A DNA stretch of 64,000 nt from Sphingomonas sp. PR090111-T3T-6A (GCF_000383095.1 NZ_AORL01000021.1:310001-374000); one strand, 5' to 3'; shown: positions 46,331 to 55,023, counted from the stretch's first letter. Notes: a model not told the origin generated them from the sequence alone. Made by a program: numbers and translations.

Positions 46331-48173
46331 GGCGGCGATCGACCTTCTGGCCGGCGTCGCGATGCTGGCCGTCGCGATCCCGGCTTTCGGGCAGCAGTCG
46401 CCCCAGTCGATCCTGCCGCCCGGCTTCGGCACACCTGCGAAGGCGCCGCCGCCTCCGCCGGCCACGCCCGCTCCGGCGCAGCCCCCGGTCGTGGCACCCC
46501 CGCCGCCGCCTGCTTCGGCCGAGCCCGGCAATGCGGTGGCGTCGTCCCTGCCGGACACCGGTCTCGACGAAGCGGCCAACGCCGCGATCGAGGATCAGGC
46601 CGCCAACGCCGCGGCGGAAGCCGCCGCCGAGCTGCGCAAGCAGGACATCCCCGAATTCGCACGCCGCTCGACCGAGCATGTCGGCTTCCTGCGCCCCGAG
46701 GTGACGGGCGTTCCGGCGGACGGCTTCGGCAACACGGCGGGTCGCTACCTCACCACGCTGATGGCACGGCTGGATGCGCCGGTCGCCTCGCGCTGGGTGT
46801 CGATGCTGCTCAGGCGCGTGCTGACCACCGACATCCAGACGCCGGGCGGCGTCGATCCGTCCGACTGGGTGGCCGAGCGCGTGCTGCTGCTCACCCGCAT
46901 GGGCGAGGCGGACGCGGCGCGGCTGCTCGTCCAGCGCGTCGATCCCGACAAGGCGACGCCGCGCCTCTATGACGCGATCCTCGAAGCGGGGATGGCCTCG
47001 GCCGATCCGGCCGCGCTCTGCCCGGTGGCGGATGTCGCGGATACGAAGAGCAAGACCTCCACCTGGCCGCTGGCGCGCGCGATGTGCGCCGGCTTGTCGG
47101 GCGAGGCAGGCACGGCCAGCGCACTGGTCGATCGCGCCCGCTCGCTGCCGCACGCGGCGCAGGGCATCGACCTGTTGCTCGCCGAGCGCATCGTCGGCGC
47201 CGGCCCCAACGGCAAGCGCGCGACCGATATCCAGTGGTCGGGCGTCAACGAGCTGACGAGCTGGCGCTTCGGCCTCGCGAGTGCGGCAGGCCTCGCCATC
47301 CCGGATACGCTGTTTGACAACGGCAATCTTGCCATGCAGGCGTGGCGCGCGCGTGCGCCGATGCTGCCGGCGCAGAGCCGCCTTGGCGCGGAACGGATTG
47401 CGGCGACGCTGGGCGTGATGTCGTCGGCCGACCTGGTCGATTTCCTCTCCGCGCAGGCAGAGAGCGGCGATCCCTATGCCATGGATCAGACTCCGGCCGG
47501 CCGCTTGCGTTCGGCCTATGCCGCGCAGGACGAATCGGATCGGGTGGCGGCGCTTCGCGCGCTCTGGACCGATCCGGAGGGCGAGCGCGATCAATATGCC
47601 TCGCGCATCCTGACGGCGCGGGCCTCGGCGCGGATCACGCCTTCGTCGGACTATGCCTCGGACGCGTCGGCGCTGCTCGCGTCGATGCTGTCGGCGGGGC
47701 TCGACACGCAGGCGGCGCGGTGGACGGGCGTGGTGCGGAGCCTGTCCGGCACCTCGGGCGACGAGGCCTGGGCGCTGCTCGCGGTCGGCGCGCCGCGTTT
47801 GCAGGTGGAGATCGACACCGATCGCATCGCGAAGTTCGGTGACGGCGGACGCGGCTCGGCGAAGTTGCGCGCGCAGTTCCTGTTCGTGAGCCTCGCGGGG
47901 CTGGGCCGCATCGCGCCGCGCGACGTCGACAAGCTGGCGCAGCGCCTCGACGTGCCGCTCGGGGTTCAGAACGAGTGGACCCGCGCGATCGACACGGCGG
48001 CTGCCAAGCGCGAGCCGGCATTGACGGCGCTGCTGGCGGCCGTGGGGATGCAGACGACCGACTGGACGCAGGTTTCGCCGGTCTTCCTCTACCACATCAT
48101 CGCGAGCCTCCGGGCGGTGGGGTATGAGCCCGAGGCGCGGATGATCGCGGCCGAGGCGCTGAGCCGGACATGA
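46317..48173 (+). CDS. Exported proline-rich hypothetical protein (618 aa)
   Basis: An N-terminal signal peptide (LLAGVAMLAVAIPAFG, cleavage about residue 25) is followed by a Pro/Ala-rich linker (residues ~30-75; PPPPPA repeats), an Ala-rich helical segment (~80-108), then about 500 residues of alpha-helical, repeat-like sequence that could be a TPR-like solenoid. No catalytic motif is visible. I know no function. It overlaps the 47-aa membrane peptide gene upstream and xerD downstream (ATGA). Confidence 0.8.
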   Translation: MPRTKAAIDLLAGVAMLAVAIPAFGQQSPQSILPPGFGTPAKAPPPPPATPAPAQPPVVAPPPPPASAEPGNAVASSLPDTGLDEAANAAIEDQAANAAAEAAAELRKQDIPEFARRSTEHVGFLRPEVTGVPADGFGNTAGRYLTTLMARLDAPVASRWVSMLLRRVLTTDIQTPGGVDPSDWVAERVLLLTRMGEADAARLLVQRVDPDKATPRLYDAILEAGMASADPAALCPVADVADTKSKTSTWPLARAMCAGLSGEAGTASALVDRARSLPHAAQGIDLLLAERIVGAGPNGKRATDIQWSGVNELTSWRFGLASAAGLAIPDTLFDNGNLAMQAWRARAPMLPAQSRLGAERIAATLGVMSSADLVDFLSAQAESGDPYAMDQTPAGRLRSAYAAQDESDRVAALRALWTDPEGERDQYASRILTARASARITPSSDYASDASALLASMLSAGLDTQAARWTGVVRSLSGTSGDEAWALLAVGAPRLQVEIDTDRIAKFGDGGRGSAKLRAQFLFVSLAGLGRIAPRDVDKLAQRLDVPLGVQNEWTRAIDTAAAKREPALTALLAAVGMQTTDWTQVSPVFLYHIIASLRAVGYEPEARMIAAEALSRT

Positions 48174-49105
48174 GGCCCGGCGCCGCCTTCGCCACCGGCG
48201 AGGATGCGCACGCCATCGAACGCTTCTTGGAGGCGATGGCGGCGGAGGCCGGGGCGTCCCGCAACACGCTGCTCGCCTATGGGACAGACCTGCGCGGCGC
48301 CTCGGCGCTGCTGGAGGGGCGGCTCGCGGCGGCGGACGGGGATGCGCTCGTGAAGCTGGGTGAGGCGTGGCAGGCGCTCGCCCACGCCACCATCGCGCGC
48401 AAGGCGGCGGCGCTGCGACGCTTCTTCGCCTTTCTGGTGGAGGATGGGACGCGGGCAGACGATCCCTCCGCAGCGCTCCCGCGCGGGCAGGTGCGGCGGC
48501 CGCTGCCGAAGATCCTCGACCATGCGGAGGTCGATCGCCTGTTCGAGGTGCTCGCCGCGCGCACCGGCGAGGGCGCGAGCCGCGCCGATCTCCGCCTCGC
48601 CGCGCTGGTCGAGCTTCTCTACGGCTCCGGTCTGCGCGCGACCGAGCTGGTTTCGCTGCCGCGCGCGGCGATTCGGGCGGGGCAGCCTTTCCTCATCCTC
48701 AAGGGCAAGGGCGGGCGCGAGCGGCTGGCGCCGATCTCGGACCGGGCGCTGGCGGCGGTCGAGCGCTGGCGGGCGGAGGTCCCGTCGGGGCAGCCCTGGC
48801 TCTTCCCGTCGGGGAAATCGCATCTCAGCCGGATGCGGCTCTACCAACTGGTGCGCGCGCTGGGTGGCGAGGCAGGAATCTCGCCCGAGCGGATCAGCCC
48901 GCATGTCCTGCGCCACGCCTTCGCCACGCACCTGCTGGAAGGCGGAGCCGATCTGCGCGCGTTGCAGGCGATGCTGGGCCATGCCGACATCGCCACCACG
49001 CAGATCTACACGCATGTCGATAGCCGCCGGCTGGTCGAACTGGTCAACGCGCGGCATCCGCTTGCCGAGCGCGTCCAAGTTGACGGCGCGAACACAGCGC
49101 CTTAA
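48170..49105 (+). CDS. xerD: Tyrosine recombinase XerD
   Basis: XerC/XerD recombinases resolve chromosome dimers at dif. The 311-aa protein has an N-terminal core-binding SAM-like domain and a catalytic domain with Arg in GSGLRATEL, Lys in [25 protein letters not shown] (His-x2-Arg), the later [14 protein letters not shown] with His and the nucleophile Tyr. Xer identity rests on length, the absence of flanking phage genes, and the xerD-accA neighbourhood. XerC and XerD are hard to separate, but this context favours XerD. Confidence 0.9.
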   Translation: MRPGAAFATGEDAHAIERFLEAMAAEAGASRNTLLAYGTDLRGASALLEGRLAAADGDALVKLGEAWQALAHATIARKAAALRRFFAFLVEDGTRADDPSAALPRGQVRRPLPKILDHAEVDRLFEVLAARTGEGASRADLRLAALVELLYGSGLRATELVSLPRAAIRAGQPFLILKGKGGRERLAPISDRALAAVERWRAEVPSGQPWLFPSGKSHLSRMRLYQLVRALGGEAGISPERISPHVLRHAFATHLLEGGADLRALQAMLGHADIATTQIYTHVDSRRLVELVNARHPLAERVQVDGANTAP

Positions 49106-49115
49106 CCGCCGGGGC

Positions 49116-50054
49116 ATGATGTTTCTCGACTTCGAAAAGCCGATCGCCGAACTGCGCGCCCGTGTCTCCGAGCTGCGGGAGACGGCCGACGCCGGTTCGC
49201 TCGATATCGAGCAGGAAATCTCGAAGCTGGAGGCCAAGGCCGACCGGATGCTCCGGGAGACCTATGCGAAGCTGACGCCGTGGCAGAAGACGCAGGTCGC
49301 CCGCCACCCGCAGCGGCCGCATCTCAAGGATTATATCGCCGGCATCGTCGACGATTTCATGCCGCTCGCCGGCGACCGCGCCTTTGCCGACGATCAGGCG
49401 ATCATCGGTGGGCTCGGCCGGATCGATGGGCGCCGGGTGATGGTCATCGGCCATGAGAAGGGCGACGATACCGCCAGCCGTCTCCGCCACAATTTCGGCA
49501 TGGCCAAGCCCGAGGGCTATCGCAAGGCGATCCGCCTGATGGAGATGGCCGACCGCTTCGGCCTGCCCGTGGTGACGCTGGTCGATACGTCCGGCGCCTT
49601 CCCCGGTGTGCAGGCGGAGGAGCGCGGGCAGGCGGAAGCCATCGCGCGCTCGACCGAGACGTGCCTGGAGCTGGGCGTGCCGCTGGTCGCCGCGATCGTG
49701 GGCGAGGGCGGCTCGGGCGGCGCGGTGGCTCTGGCTGCGGCCAATCGGGTGCTGATGTTCGAGCACGCCGTCTATTCGGTGATTTCGCCCGAGGGCTGCG
49801 CCTCGATCCTGTGGCGCACCGCCGAGAAGGCGCCGGATGCGGCCGATGCGATGAAGGTTACCGCGCAGGATCTCCAGAAGCTCGGCGTGGTGGACCGGAT
49901 CGTGCCGGAACCGGTGGGCGGCGCGCATCGCGGTCGCAGCGAGGCGATCGGGTCGCTTAAGCAAGCGCTGGGCGAGGAACTGGATCAGCTCACGCCGCTG
50001 GAAAGTGGGGAACTGCGCCGTCGCCGTCGGGATAAGTTCCTGGCGATTGGCTGA
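49116..50054 (+). CDS. accA: Acetyl-CoA carboxylase carboxyltransferase alpha subunit
   Basis: AccA pairs with AccD (33 kb in this window) in malonyl-CoA synthesis. The 312-aa protein has the N-terminal [15 protein letters not shown] helix, [34 protein letters not shown], the [18 protein letters not shown] oxyanion region and GEGGSGGA. The gene starts 10 bases after xerD. A hairpin follows its stop. Confidence 0.97.
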   Translation: MMFLDFEKPIAELRARVSELRETADAGSLDIEQEISKLEAKADRMLRETYAKLTPWQKTQVARHPQRPHLKDYIAGIVDDFMPLAGDRAFADDQAIIGGLGRIDGRRVMVIGHEKGDDTASRLRHNFGMAKPEGYRKAIRLMEMADRFGLPVVTLVDTSGAFPGVQAEERGQAEAIARSTETCLELGVPLVAAIVGEGGSGGAVALAAANRVLMFEHAVYSVISPEGCASILWRTAEKAPDAADAMKVTAQDLQKLGVVDRIVPEPVGGAHRGRSEAIGSLKQALGEELDQLTPLESGELRRRRRDKFLAIG

Positions 50055-50061
50055 TGGCGTT

Positions 50062-50081
50062 GGCGACAGCGGGCTGTCGCC
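50062..50081 (+). terminator. Hairpin after accA
   Basis: GGCGACAG and CTGTCGCC are separated by CGGG, eight bases after the accA stop. The 8-bp GC-rich stem is terminator-like but no T run follows. Confidence 0.5.
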
Positions 50082-50096
50082 TCCTGAATTGCGGGC

Positions 50097-50131
50097 AAAG
50101 AAAAAGGGCCGACAGGATATCCTGTCGGCCC
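50097..50131 (-). terminator. Rho-independent terminator of the Flp pilin gene
   Basis: A perfect 26-base palindrome (GGGCCGACAGGA and its complement around TA, 50106-50131) is followed on the minus strand by TTTTTCTTT. It lies 19 bases past the pilin stop. This is the clearest minus-strand terminator in the region and fits high pilin expression. Confidence 0.85.
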
Positions 50132-50150
50132 TCCCACAACCGAGTGAAGA

Positions 50151-50324
50151 TTAGGTGGCAGGAGCCGCGGTGCCACCGAGGTTGTTCGACACGTTGTTGA
50201 ACGTGTTCTTCAGGCCACTGCCGACCGAGCTCATCGCGGCGATCGCGGCGACGGCGATCAGGGCGGCGATCAGGCCATATTCAATCGCCGTCGCGCCCTT
50301 GTTGTTCTTCAGGAACTTGCGCAT
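50151..50324 (-). CDS. Flp-type (type IVb) pilin
   Basis: The 57-aa preprotein begins MRKFLKNNKGATAIEYGL: a short basic leader, a Gly cleavage site for TadV/CpaA-type prepilin peptidase, and the conserved Glu at +5 of the mature form, then a ~20-residue hydrophobic segment (IAALIAVAAIAAM). It has a strong GGAGGAAA site and its own terminator. Flp pilins form tight-adherence pili through a cpa/tad cluster, which is not in this window. Confidence 0.92.
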   Translation of the reverse strand: MRKFLKNNKGATAIEYGLIAALIAVAAIAAMSSVGSGLKNTFNNVSNNLGGTAAPAT

Positions 50325-50452
50325 GGGTTTTCCTCCGTCCAGTCCGAAACACTTCCCGGCTTCCCCTTTGGAGGGGTTGCAGGGCCGCTTTTAAAGGTGG
50401 TGGAGTTGCCAAATGTTTAATCCGGGGGCGGGAAATCGTCTTCCGCTCCGGA

Positions 50453-50623
50453 TCACTCGACGTTGCTGGCCTCATTGGCCACATGGTTGAGCATACCGAC
50501 CGCCTTGGAAGCGAAGAGCTGCACGCTGCCCATGATGGCCAGCACGATCAGGGCGCAGATGAGGCCGTATTCGATCGCTGTGCCACCGCGCTGGTCAGAC
50601 GTGAGCTTCCCGATTATGCGCAC
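50453..50623 (-). CDS. Second Flp-type pilin or pseudopilin
   Basis: The 56-aa preprotein (from a GTG at 50623, after GGGGACGA) has leader RIIGKLTSDQRGG, then TAIEYGLICALIVLAIMGSV, the Flp pattern with the +5 Glu. The mature tail (FASKAVGMLNHVANEASNVE) differs from the neighbour's Asn/Gly-rich one, so it could be a minor pilin. A GTG 12 codons upstream (50659) is an alternative start. It lies 128 bases upstream of the first pilin on the same strand; no terminator is evident between them, only a short CCCCT-TTGG-AGGGG hairpin at 50363-50376. Confidence 0.85.
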   Translation of the reverse strand: MRIIGKLTSDQRGGTAIEYGLICALIVLAIMGSVQLFASKAVGMLNHVANEASNVE

Positions 50624-50692
50624 GCTCGTCCCCTGCCGCTGTGTTTGGTCAAGCTTCACCTATTCTTCGGATATTAAGGAAGATTTACGCGG

Positions 50693-51109
50693 ATGAACGT
50701 GAGTTCGAACGGTAACGGCATCCTGCTTGTCGCTGCGGCAGCCTTGGTGGACAGCGACGGGCGCGTGCTCGTCCAGCAGCGCAGCTCCGGCGCACTCAAG
50801 GGGCTGTGGGAGTTCCCCGGCGGGAAGATCGAGCCCGGCGAGACGCCGGCTGCTGCCCTGATCCGCGAATTGCACGAGGAACTGGGCATCGATGTCGAGG
50901 CGGCCTGCCTCGCGCCCGCCGCCTTCGCCAGCGAGCCGCTGGGAGAGCGTCACCTGCTCCTGCTGCTGCATGTCTGCCGCAAGTGGAAGGGCACTCCGCA
51001 GCCGATCGAGGCGGCGGACCTGCGCTGGATGCGTCCGGTAGAGCTTCATGCCTTGCCGATGCCGGAGCCGGACAAGCCGCTGATCGGCCTGCTGGAGGCG
51101 CTCGTCTAG
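50693..51109 (+). CDS. mutT: (Deoxy)nucleoside triphosphate pyrophosphohydrolase, MutT-type
   Basis: MutT hydrolyses 8-oxo-dGTP and so prevents A-to-C transversions. The 138-aa protein has the complete Nudix box GGKIEPGE with RELHEELGI (about residues 43-65) and the MutT-like LWEFPGGK approach. The substrate is inferred from family resemblance. It is divergent from the pilin genes and converges on a methyltransferase gene, overlapping its stop by four bases. Confidence 0.9.
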   Translation: MNVSSNGNGILLVAAAALVDSDGRVLVQQRSSGALKGLWEFPGGKIEPGETPAAALIRELHEELGIDVEAACLAPAAFASEPLGERHLLLLLHVCRKWKGTPQPIEAADLRWMRPVELHALPMPEPDKPLIGLLEALV

Positions 51110-51978
51110 TCGGGCTTGCTCTTGAGGGCCGCGGCGAGGGAGGCGACGGCGCTGCCGCGGCGTGCCGGGCGGGGCTGCGATTCGTCGGGCGCCCAGCCGA
51201 TCAAATAGACGATCTCGAACGTCTCGGAGACGCGGCCATCGACATCCGCCTGACCGAGGAAGGCACCATGGGCCGCCGCCGCCTGCATCCGGCCCAGCCG
51301 GGGCCGCTCGCCGGACAGGATGGCCCCCTGCGCACCGAAGCGGAGATCGGCCAGCAGGCCATCCAGACTGCGATAGCGGGCCTCCAGTGCCTCGCCATCG
51401 GCGACGGGGAGAGCGAAGCCCGCACGGGCAAGGAGATCACCTGCCGAACGCACGTCCACCTGCGGATGGATACGCGGCGCGACGCCCACGTCACCGGCAA
51501 GATCGGCCTGAAGCATCGCCGCCCGCAGGCGGGGGAGGCTGCCCGCTCCCGCGAAGCCCGCCATGAACAGGCCGTCCGGCTTCAGCGCGCGCCGCGCGAG
51601 CACCAGCGCGCCGGGCAGATCGTTCACGCTGTCCAGAACGCCCGCGGACATCACCAGATCGAACGCACCATCGGCGAAGGGCAGGCGATCCTCGTCGCAC
51701 TGGACGCCGCCCATCGCCCGTGCGGCCGAGAAGCTCGCATCGGCACAGACCACCCACATGCCCTGCGCCCTCAGCGCCGCTGCGAGCTGGCCGTCCGCCG
51801 CGCCGAGCACCAGCGCGCGCGTGAAGCGGCGCTCCACCAGTTCCAGTCGCCCGAGCAATTCGTCGGCGATATGCGTCGTGAGAAAGCCGTGCTGCTCAAA
51901 GTGCGCCATGGCCCGATCCCGCCGGATGCGGCGGCGGCGGCGGTCGAAGGGTTCGGGCGCGGGCTGGCTCGGATTCAT
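51106..51978 (-). CDS. SAM-dependent methyltransferase (BioC/NDUFAF5-like)
   Basis: The 290-aa protein has a class I methyltransferase core: motif I VLGAADGQLAAAL (about residues 55-67), acidic VCADAS, then LPFADGAFDLVMSAGVLDSVNDLPG and LKPDGLFMAGFAG. The C-terminal part (LLARAGFALPVADGE) and overall plan resemble alphaproteobacterial homologues of NDUFAF5, a complex I assembly hydroxylase, and BioC. The role here is not determined. Start at MNPSQPAPEPFDRR (51978). It is divergent from comF. Confidence 0.82.
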   Translation of the reverse strand: MNPSQPAPEPFDRRRRRIRRDRAMAHFEQHGFLTTHIADELLGRLELVERRFTRALVLGAADGQLAAALRAQGMWVVCADASFSAARAMGGVQCDEDRLPFADGAFDLVMSAGVLDSVNDLPGALVLARRALKPDGLFMAGFAGAGSLPRLRAAMLQADLAGDVGVAPRIHPQVDVRSAGDLLARAGFALPVADGEALEARYRSLDGLLADLRFGAQGAILSGERPRLGRMQAAAAHGAFLGQADVDGRVSETFEIVYLIGWAPDESQPRPARRGSAVASLAAALKSKPD

Positions 51979-52021
51979 GGCGGGGCTTGTGCCGTCATGC
52001 GCGTCGGGGAACAAGAGGCCT

Positions 52022-52783
52022 ATGGCCGTCGCCGTCGCGCTTCATGTGCTTCGCTCGCTCCGCTCGGCGGGTTTGAACTTTGCCTTGCCGCCGCGCTGTC
52101 CGGGGTGCGGGGCGATCGTCGACGGTGATCATCGGTTTTGCGTGACGTGCTGGCAGTCGCTGGAGTTCCTCGGTTCCCCGAGCTGCATCCGCTGCGCTGT
52201 CCCCCTGCCGCACGACATCGGTCCGGATGCGACCTGTGCGGCGTGCGATTGTGATCCGCCGGTCTTCGATCGGGCCGCCGCCGCCGTGGCCTATGGAGAG
52301 GTGGCGCGCACGGTCGCGCTGCGCTTGAAATATGGACGGCGGCCCGGCGTCGCGCGGACGATGGCGGGGCAGATGACCCGGCTGCTCGGCGATCTCCCGC
52401 CGGGCGCATATGTGGCGGCGGTGCCGCTCCATCGCTGGCGGTTGTGGAAGCGCGGCTACAATCAGGCGTTGCTGATCGCGCGAGGCGTGGCGGAAGAGGC
52501 CGGGCTCGAGTGCGTGCCGGACCTGATCGAGCGGACCCGTGCGACACCGACCCTGCGCGGGCTGGGCACGCGGGAGCGGCGGCAGGCGGTGCGGGACGCA
52601 TTCCGCGTGCCTGCGCGCTATCGTCAGTCCCTCGCTGGCAGGATGGTTCTGCTGGTGGACGATGTGTTCACGAGCGGCGCCACGGCGGAAGCCTGCGCGC
52701 GCACCCTGAAGGAGGCGGGGGCAGGGGAGGTGCGCCTGCTCTGCTGGGCGCGGGTGCTGCGCGAGGATGGTGCGGCCCGTTGA
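52022..52783 (+). CDS. ComF family protein (phosphoribosyltransferase-like)
   Basis: The 253-aa protein has an N-terminal double zinc ribbon (PPRCPGCGAIV, RFCVTCWQSL, PSCIRCAVPL, TCAACDC) and a C-terminal PRTase domain with the PRPP-type loop VLLVDDVFTSGAT (about residues 208-220). ComF acts in DNA uptake during natural competence in Gram-positives and Haemophilus; GntX is the E. coli relative. No other competence gene is in the window. grxC follows after 53 bases. Confidence 0.88.
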   Translation: MAVAVALHVLRSLRSAGLNFALPPRCPGCGAIVDGDHRFCVTCWQSLEFLGSPSCIRCAVPLPHDIGPDATCAACDCDPPVFDRAAAAVAYGEVARTVALRLKYGRRPGVARTMAGQMTRLLGDLPPGAYVAAVPLHRWRLWKRGYNQALLIARGVAEEAGLECVPDLIERTRATPTLRGLGTRERRQAVRDAFRVPARYRQSLAGRMVLLVDDVFTSGATAEACARTLKEAGAGEVRLLCWARVLREDGAAR

Positions 52784-52836
52784 CATTCGGGCGCTTCATC
52801 CACAGTTCCGCGGTCAAACTGGAAAGGTCCATTCTT

Positions 52837-53094
52837 ATGGCGAAGATCGAAGTCTATACGAAGATGGGTTGCCCCTACTGCACGCGCGCGCGCCAGCTGC
52901 TCCAGGCCAAGGGCGCGGCATTCGAGGATATCGACATCACCATGGGCGGCCCGAAGCGCAAGGAAATGCTGGAGCGCGCGCCGCATCACACCACGGTGCC
53001 GTCGATCTTCATCAATGGCCGCCATATCGGCGGTTCGGACGATCTCGCGGCGCTGGAAGCGCGCGGTGCGCTCGACGAGCTTCTCGCAGCCTGA
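52837..53094 (+). CDS. grxC: Glutaredoxin 3
   Basis: The 85-aa protein is a dithiol glutaredoxin with active site Cys12-Pro-Tyr-Cys15, the cis-Pro segment TVPSIFI (about residue 55) and the glutathione-binding GGSDDL. It reduces protein disulfides and ribonucleotide reductase with GSH. The start follows a GGAAAGG site. Four genes run on the same strand from here: grxC, nitrilase, DUF1178 and the tRNA. Confidence 0.95.
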   Translation: MAKIEVYTKMGCPYCTRARQLLQAKGAAFEDIDITMGGPKRKEMLERAPHHTTVPSIFINGRHIGGSDDLAALEARGALDELLAA

Positions 53095-53102
53095 TCCGAA
53101 CC

Positions 53103-53933
53103 ATGCGTGTCGCCGTCCTCCAGATGCGGAGCGGGATCGATCCCGCCGCCAATGCCCGCGCGCTGGTCGCGGGGCTGGAGGAGGCGGCCGCGGGTGGTGC
53201 TGCGATCGCCTTCACGCCCGAGATGACGGGGCTGCTCGACCGCGATCGCCAGCGCGCGGCTTCGTCGATCGCCGGGGAGGCGTCGGATGTCGTGCTCGCC
53301 GCCGCGTGTGAGGCTGCCCTGAGGCTCGGATTGTGGGTGCAGCTCGGCTCGCTGGCCTTGCGGCCGGGGGGTGAGGAGAGGCGCTACGTCAATCGCGGGT
53401 TCCTGATCGACCCGATGGGCGTGATCCGTGCCCGCTACGACAAGCTCCATCTCTTCGACGTGGACCTGCCGACCGGCGAAAGCTGGCGCGAATCCGCCGC
53501 CTATGCGCCGGGCTCGGGCGCGGTGGTGGCCGAGACGCCGGTCGGGCAGCTGGGGCTCAGCATCTGTTACGACATGCGTTTCCCGGACCTCTATCGCGCG
53601 CTGAGCGATGCGGGCGCCGAGATATTATCGGTCCCCGCGGCCTTCACGGTGCCGACCGGGCGGGCGCATTGGCACATCCTGCTCCGCGCCCGCGCGATCG
53701 AGGCGGGGTGCTTCGTGGTTGCCGCCGCACAGGCGGGGACGCATGAGGACGGCCGCTCCACCTACGGTCATTCGCTGGTCGTCGATCCGTGGGGCGAGGT
53801 GTTGCTCGATATGGGCGAGGAGCCCGGCGTCGGCTTCGCCGAGATCGATCTGATACGGCTTGAGGATGTGCGGGCGCGCATTCCGGCGTTGCGCCACCGG
53901 CGTCCGATCCCGGCCGTGGAGCGTGTCGGATGA
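53103..53933 (+). CDS. Nitrilase-superfamily carbon-nitrogen hydrolase (Nit1-like)
   Basis: The 276-aa protein has the Glu-Lys-Cys triad: Glu in FTPEMT (about residue 41), Lys in YDKLHLFDVD (about residue 114) and Cys in LSICYDMRFPDLYR (about residue 149). The branch resembles Nit1, which removes the amide from deaminated glutathione, a metabolite repair role that would suit its place after glutaredoxin. Other amides remain possible. It overlaps the DUF1178 gene by four bases. Confidence 0.88.
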   Translation: MRVAVLQMRSGIDPAANARALVAGLEEAAAGGAAIAFTPEMTGLLDRDRQRAASSIAGEASDVVLAAACEAALRLGLWVQLGSLALRPGGEERRYVNRGFLIDPMGVIRARYDKLHLFDVDLPTGESWRESAAYAPGSGAVVAETPVGQLGLSICYDMRFPDLYRALSDAGAEILSVPAAFTVPTGRAHWHILLRARAIEAGCFVVAAAQAGTHEDGRSTYGHSLVVDPWGEVLLDMGEEPGVGFAEIDLIRLEDVRARIPALRHRRPIPAVERVG

Positions 53934-54346
53934 TCGTGTTCGATCTCAACTGCGGCGGCGGCCATGTGTTCGAGGCGTGGTTCGGCAGCCAGGACGATTA
54001 TGACGGCCAGCGCGAGCGCGGGCTCGTGTCCTGCCCGGTATGCGGTGACGGAGATGTCTCCAAGGCCCCGATGGCGCCCCGCATCTCTACGGGCGAAGCG
54101 AAGCCACCGGCCGATCCTAAGGCGATGATGCGGGCGCTGATGGCGGCGCAGGCGAAGCTGCTGTCCGGTTCCGAAGATGTCGGCGGTCGATTCGCGGAGG
54201 AAGCACGGGCGATCCATCTCGGCGATGCGGAGGAGCGGCTGATCCACGGCCGCGCCACGCCAGCCGAGGCACGGATGCTGGTGGAGGAAGGCGTGCCGGT
54301 CGCACCGCTGCCATTTCCGGTACGCGATCCCGTGCGGGACAATTGA
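53930..54346 (+). CDS. DUF1178 family protein
   Basis: The 138-aa protein starts MIVFDLNCGGGHVFEAWFGS, has a CPVCGDGDVSKAPMAPRI segment (about residues 35-52) and a Cys in the N-terminal part, a pattern like a zinc ribbon related to the FmdB group. It ends with the conserved RATPAEARMLVEEGVPVAPLPFP. Function is unknown. It is coupled to the nitrilase gene in many Alphaproteobacteria, as here, and lies 35 bases before the tRNA. Confidence 0.88.
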   Translation: MIVFDLNCGGGHVFEAWFGSQDDYDGQRERGLVSCPVCGDGDVSKAPMAPRISTGEAKPPADPKAMMRALMAAQAKLLSGSEDVGGRFAEEARAIHLGDAEERLIHGRATPAEARMLVEEGVPVAPLPFPVRDPVRDN

Positions 54347-54381
54347 CCCGGAGCCCTCCCGCATCTAACCCTCCGCGCCGT

Positions 54382-54458
54382 GGCTCCATAGCTCAGCAGG
54401 ATAGAGCGACGGTTTCCTAAACCGCAGGTCGGGGGTTCGAATCCCTCTGGGGCCACCA
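54382..54458 (+). tRNA. tRNA-Arg (anticodon CCT)
   Basis: A complete cloverleaf can be drawn: acceptor GGCTCCA with TGGGGCC, D arm GCTC/GAGC, anticodon loop TTCCTAA (anticodon CCT, reading AGG), and T arm with GTTCGAAT. The CCA tail is encoded. The anticodon stem has one mismatch at its outer pair (A-C). No integrase or repeated 3' end is seen nearby. Confidence 0.95.
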
Positions 54459-54573
54459 AGATTTCGCCATGGGGCGGATTGCGAAAATCCAGCTCGCCGG
54501 CTGCCTGCCAAGCATCTCCAACCACTTCGTGACGAGGTTTCGCGCGCCCTTCGATGAGGGGTGGTCGAATCAT

Positions 54574-54590
54574 ATGTTACATCATAACAT
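54574..54590. promoter_or_regulatory. Zur-box-like palindrome upstream of the zinc-receptor genes
   Basis: ATGTTA-CATCA-TAACAT has perfect 6-base arms. Its inner 15 bases, TGTTACATCATAACA, differ at two positions from the TGTTATATTATAACA-type Zur consensus as I recall it. It lies 50 bases before the small CxxC protein gene in an AT-rich stretch within GC-rich DNA, as expected for a promoter. The stretch 54459-54639 holds this site and no gene. Confidence 0.7.
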
Positions 54591-54639
54591 TGATCGACAC
54601 GGTGACCCTCCATCCAGGCGGGCAAGCAAGTGGGCGGGA

Positions 54640-55023
54640 ATGAAGGGGCAACAGGCGCGGAGCAGGAAAACTGGGTCCGGCACACGGTGCCGGTTCACGT
54701 TCCTGTGCGCGCTTTTGCTGGCTCTGCTGGGTCAGAGCATCGCTACCCAGTCCCATGTCCACCGCCGGGATATGAGCAGCCCGGCCGCCCGGCAGGGGCC
54801 GCGCATTTCCACAAGCAGGTTGCCGGCGCCCGCGCCTGCTGATTGTCCCATTTGCAGGGAAAGCGCGCAGGCCGGGCATTATCTCGGTCCAGCCACGTTT
54901 CAGCTCGCTCCTGTGGCAAGGGCCTTCCCGCCATCCGGCGTTTCGTCGCTCAGGCGGATCATCTGCCGGCTTTACGGTTTCGGGTGGCGCAGCCGTGCTC
55001 CGCCCATCCCGCTCCACGACTGA
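54640..55023 (+). CDS. Small membrane-anchored CxxC protein, DUF2946-like
   Basis: The 127-aa protein has a hydrophobic segment (FLCALLLALLGQSIA, about residues 21-35), a His-containing SHVHRRD, a Cys69-x2-Cys72 pair in DCPIC, and ends with a GFGWRSRAPP motif. That matches DUF2946-type proteins encoded before metal-linked TonB receptors. A periplasmic metal-binding or chaperone role is inferred. A longer frame begins upstream at 54469, but it would run through the Zur-like site. The ATG used has only a close-spaced GGGCGGGA site. Confidence 0.7.
   Translation: MKGQQARSRKTGSGTRCRFTFLCALLLALLGQSIATQSHVHRRDMSSPAARQGPRISTSRLPAPAPADCPICRESAQAGHYLGPATFQLAPVARAFPPSGVSSLRRIICRLYGFGWRSRAPPIPLHD

Noticed and set aside
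48170-49105. Possible phage or island integrase
   Set aside because: The tyrosine recombinase has no phage neighbours and sits before accA, with the length and motifs of a chromosomal Xer protein.
54382-54458. tRNA-Arg as an integration site for a genomic island
   Set aside because: I found no second copy of the tRNA 3' end and no integrase near it. The DNA downstream is a plausible native metal-uptake unit.
54469-54639. Longer N-terminus for the small CxxC protein starting at 54469
   Set aside because: It would begin 11 bases after the tRNA, run through the Zur-like box and lack a signal sequence at its start. The ATG at 54640 places the hydrophobic segment near the N-terminus.
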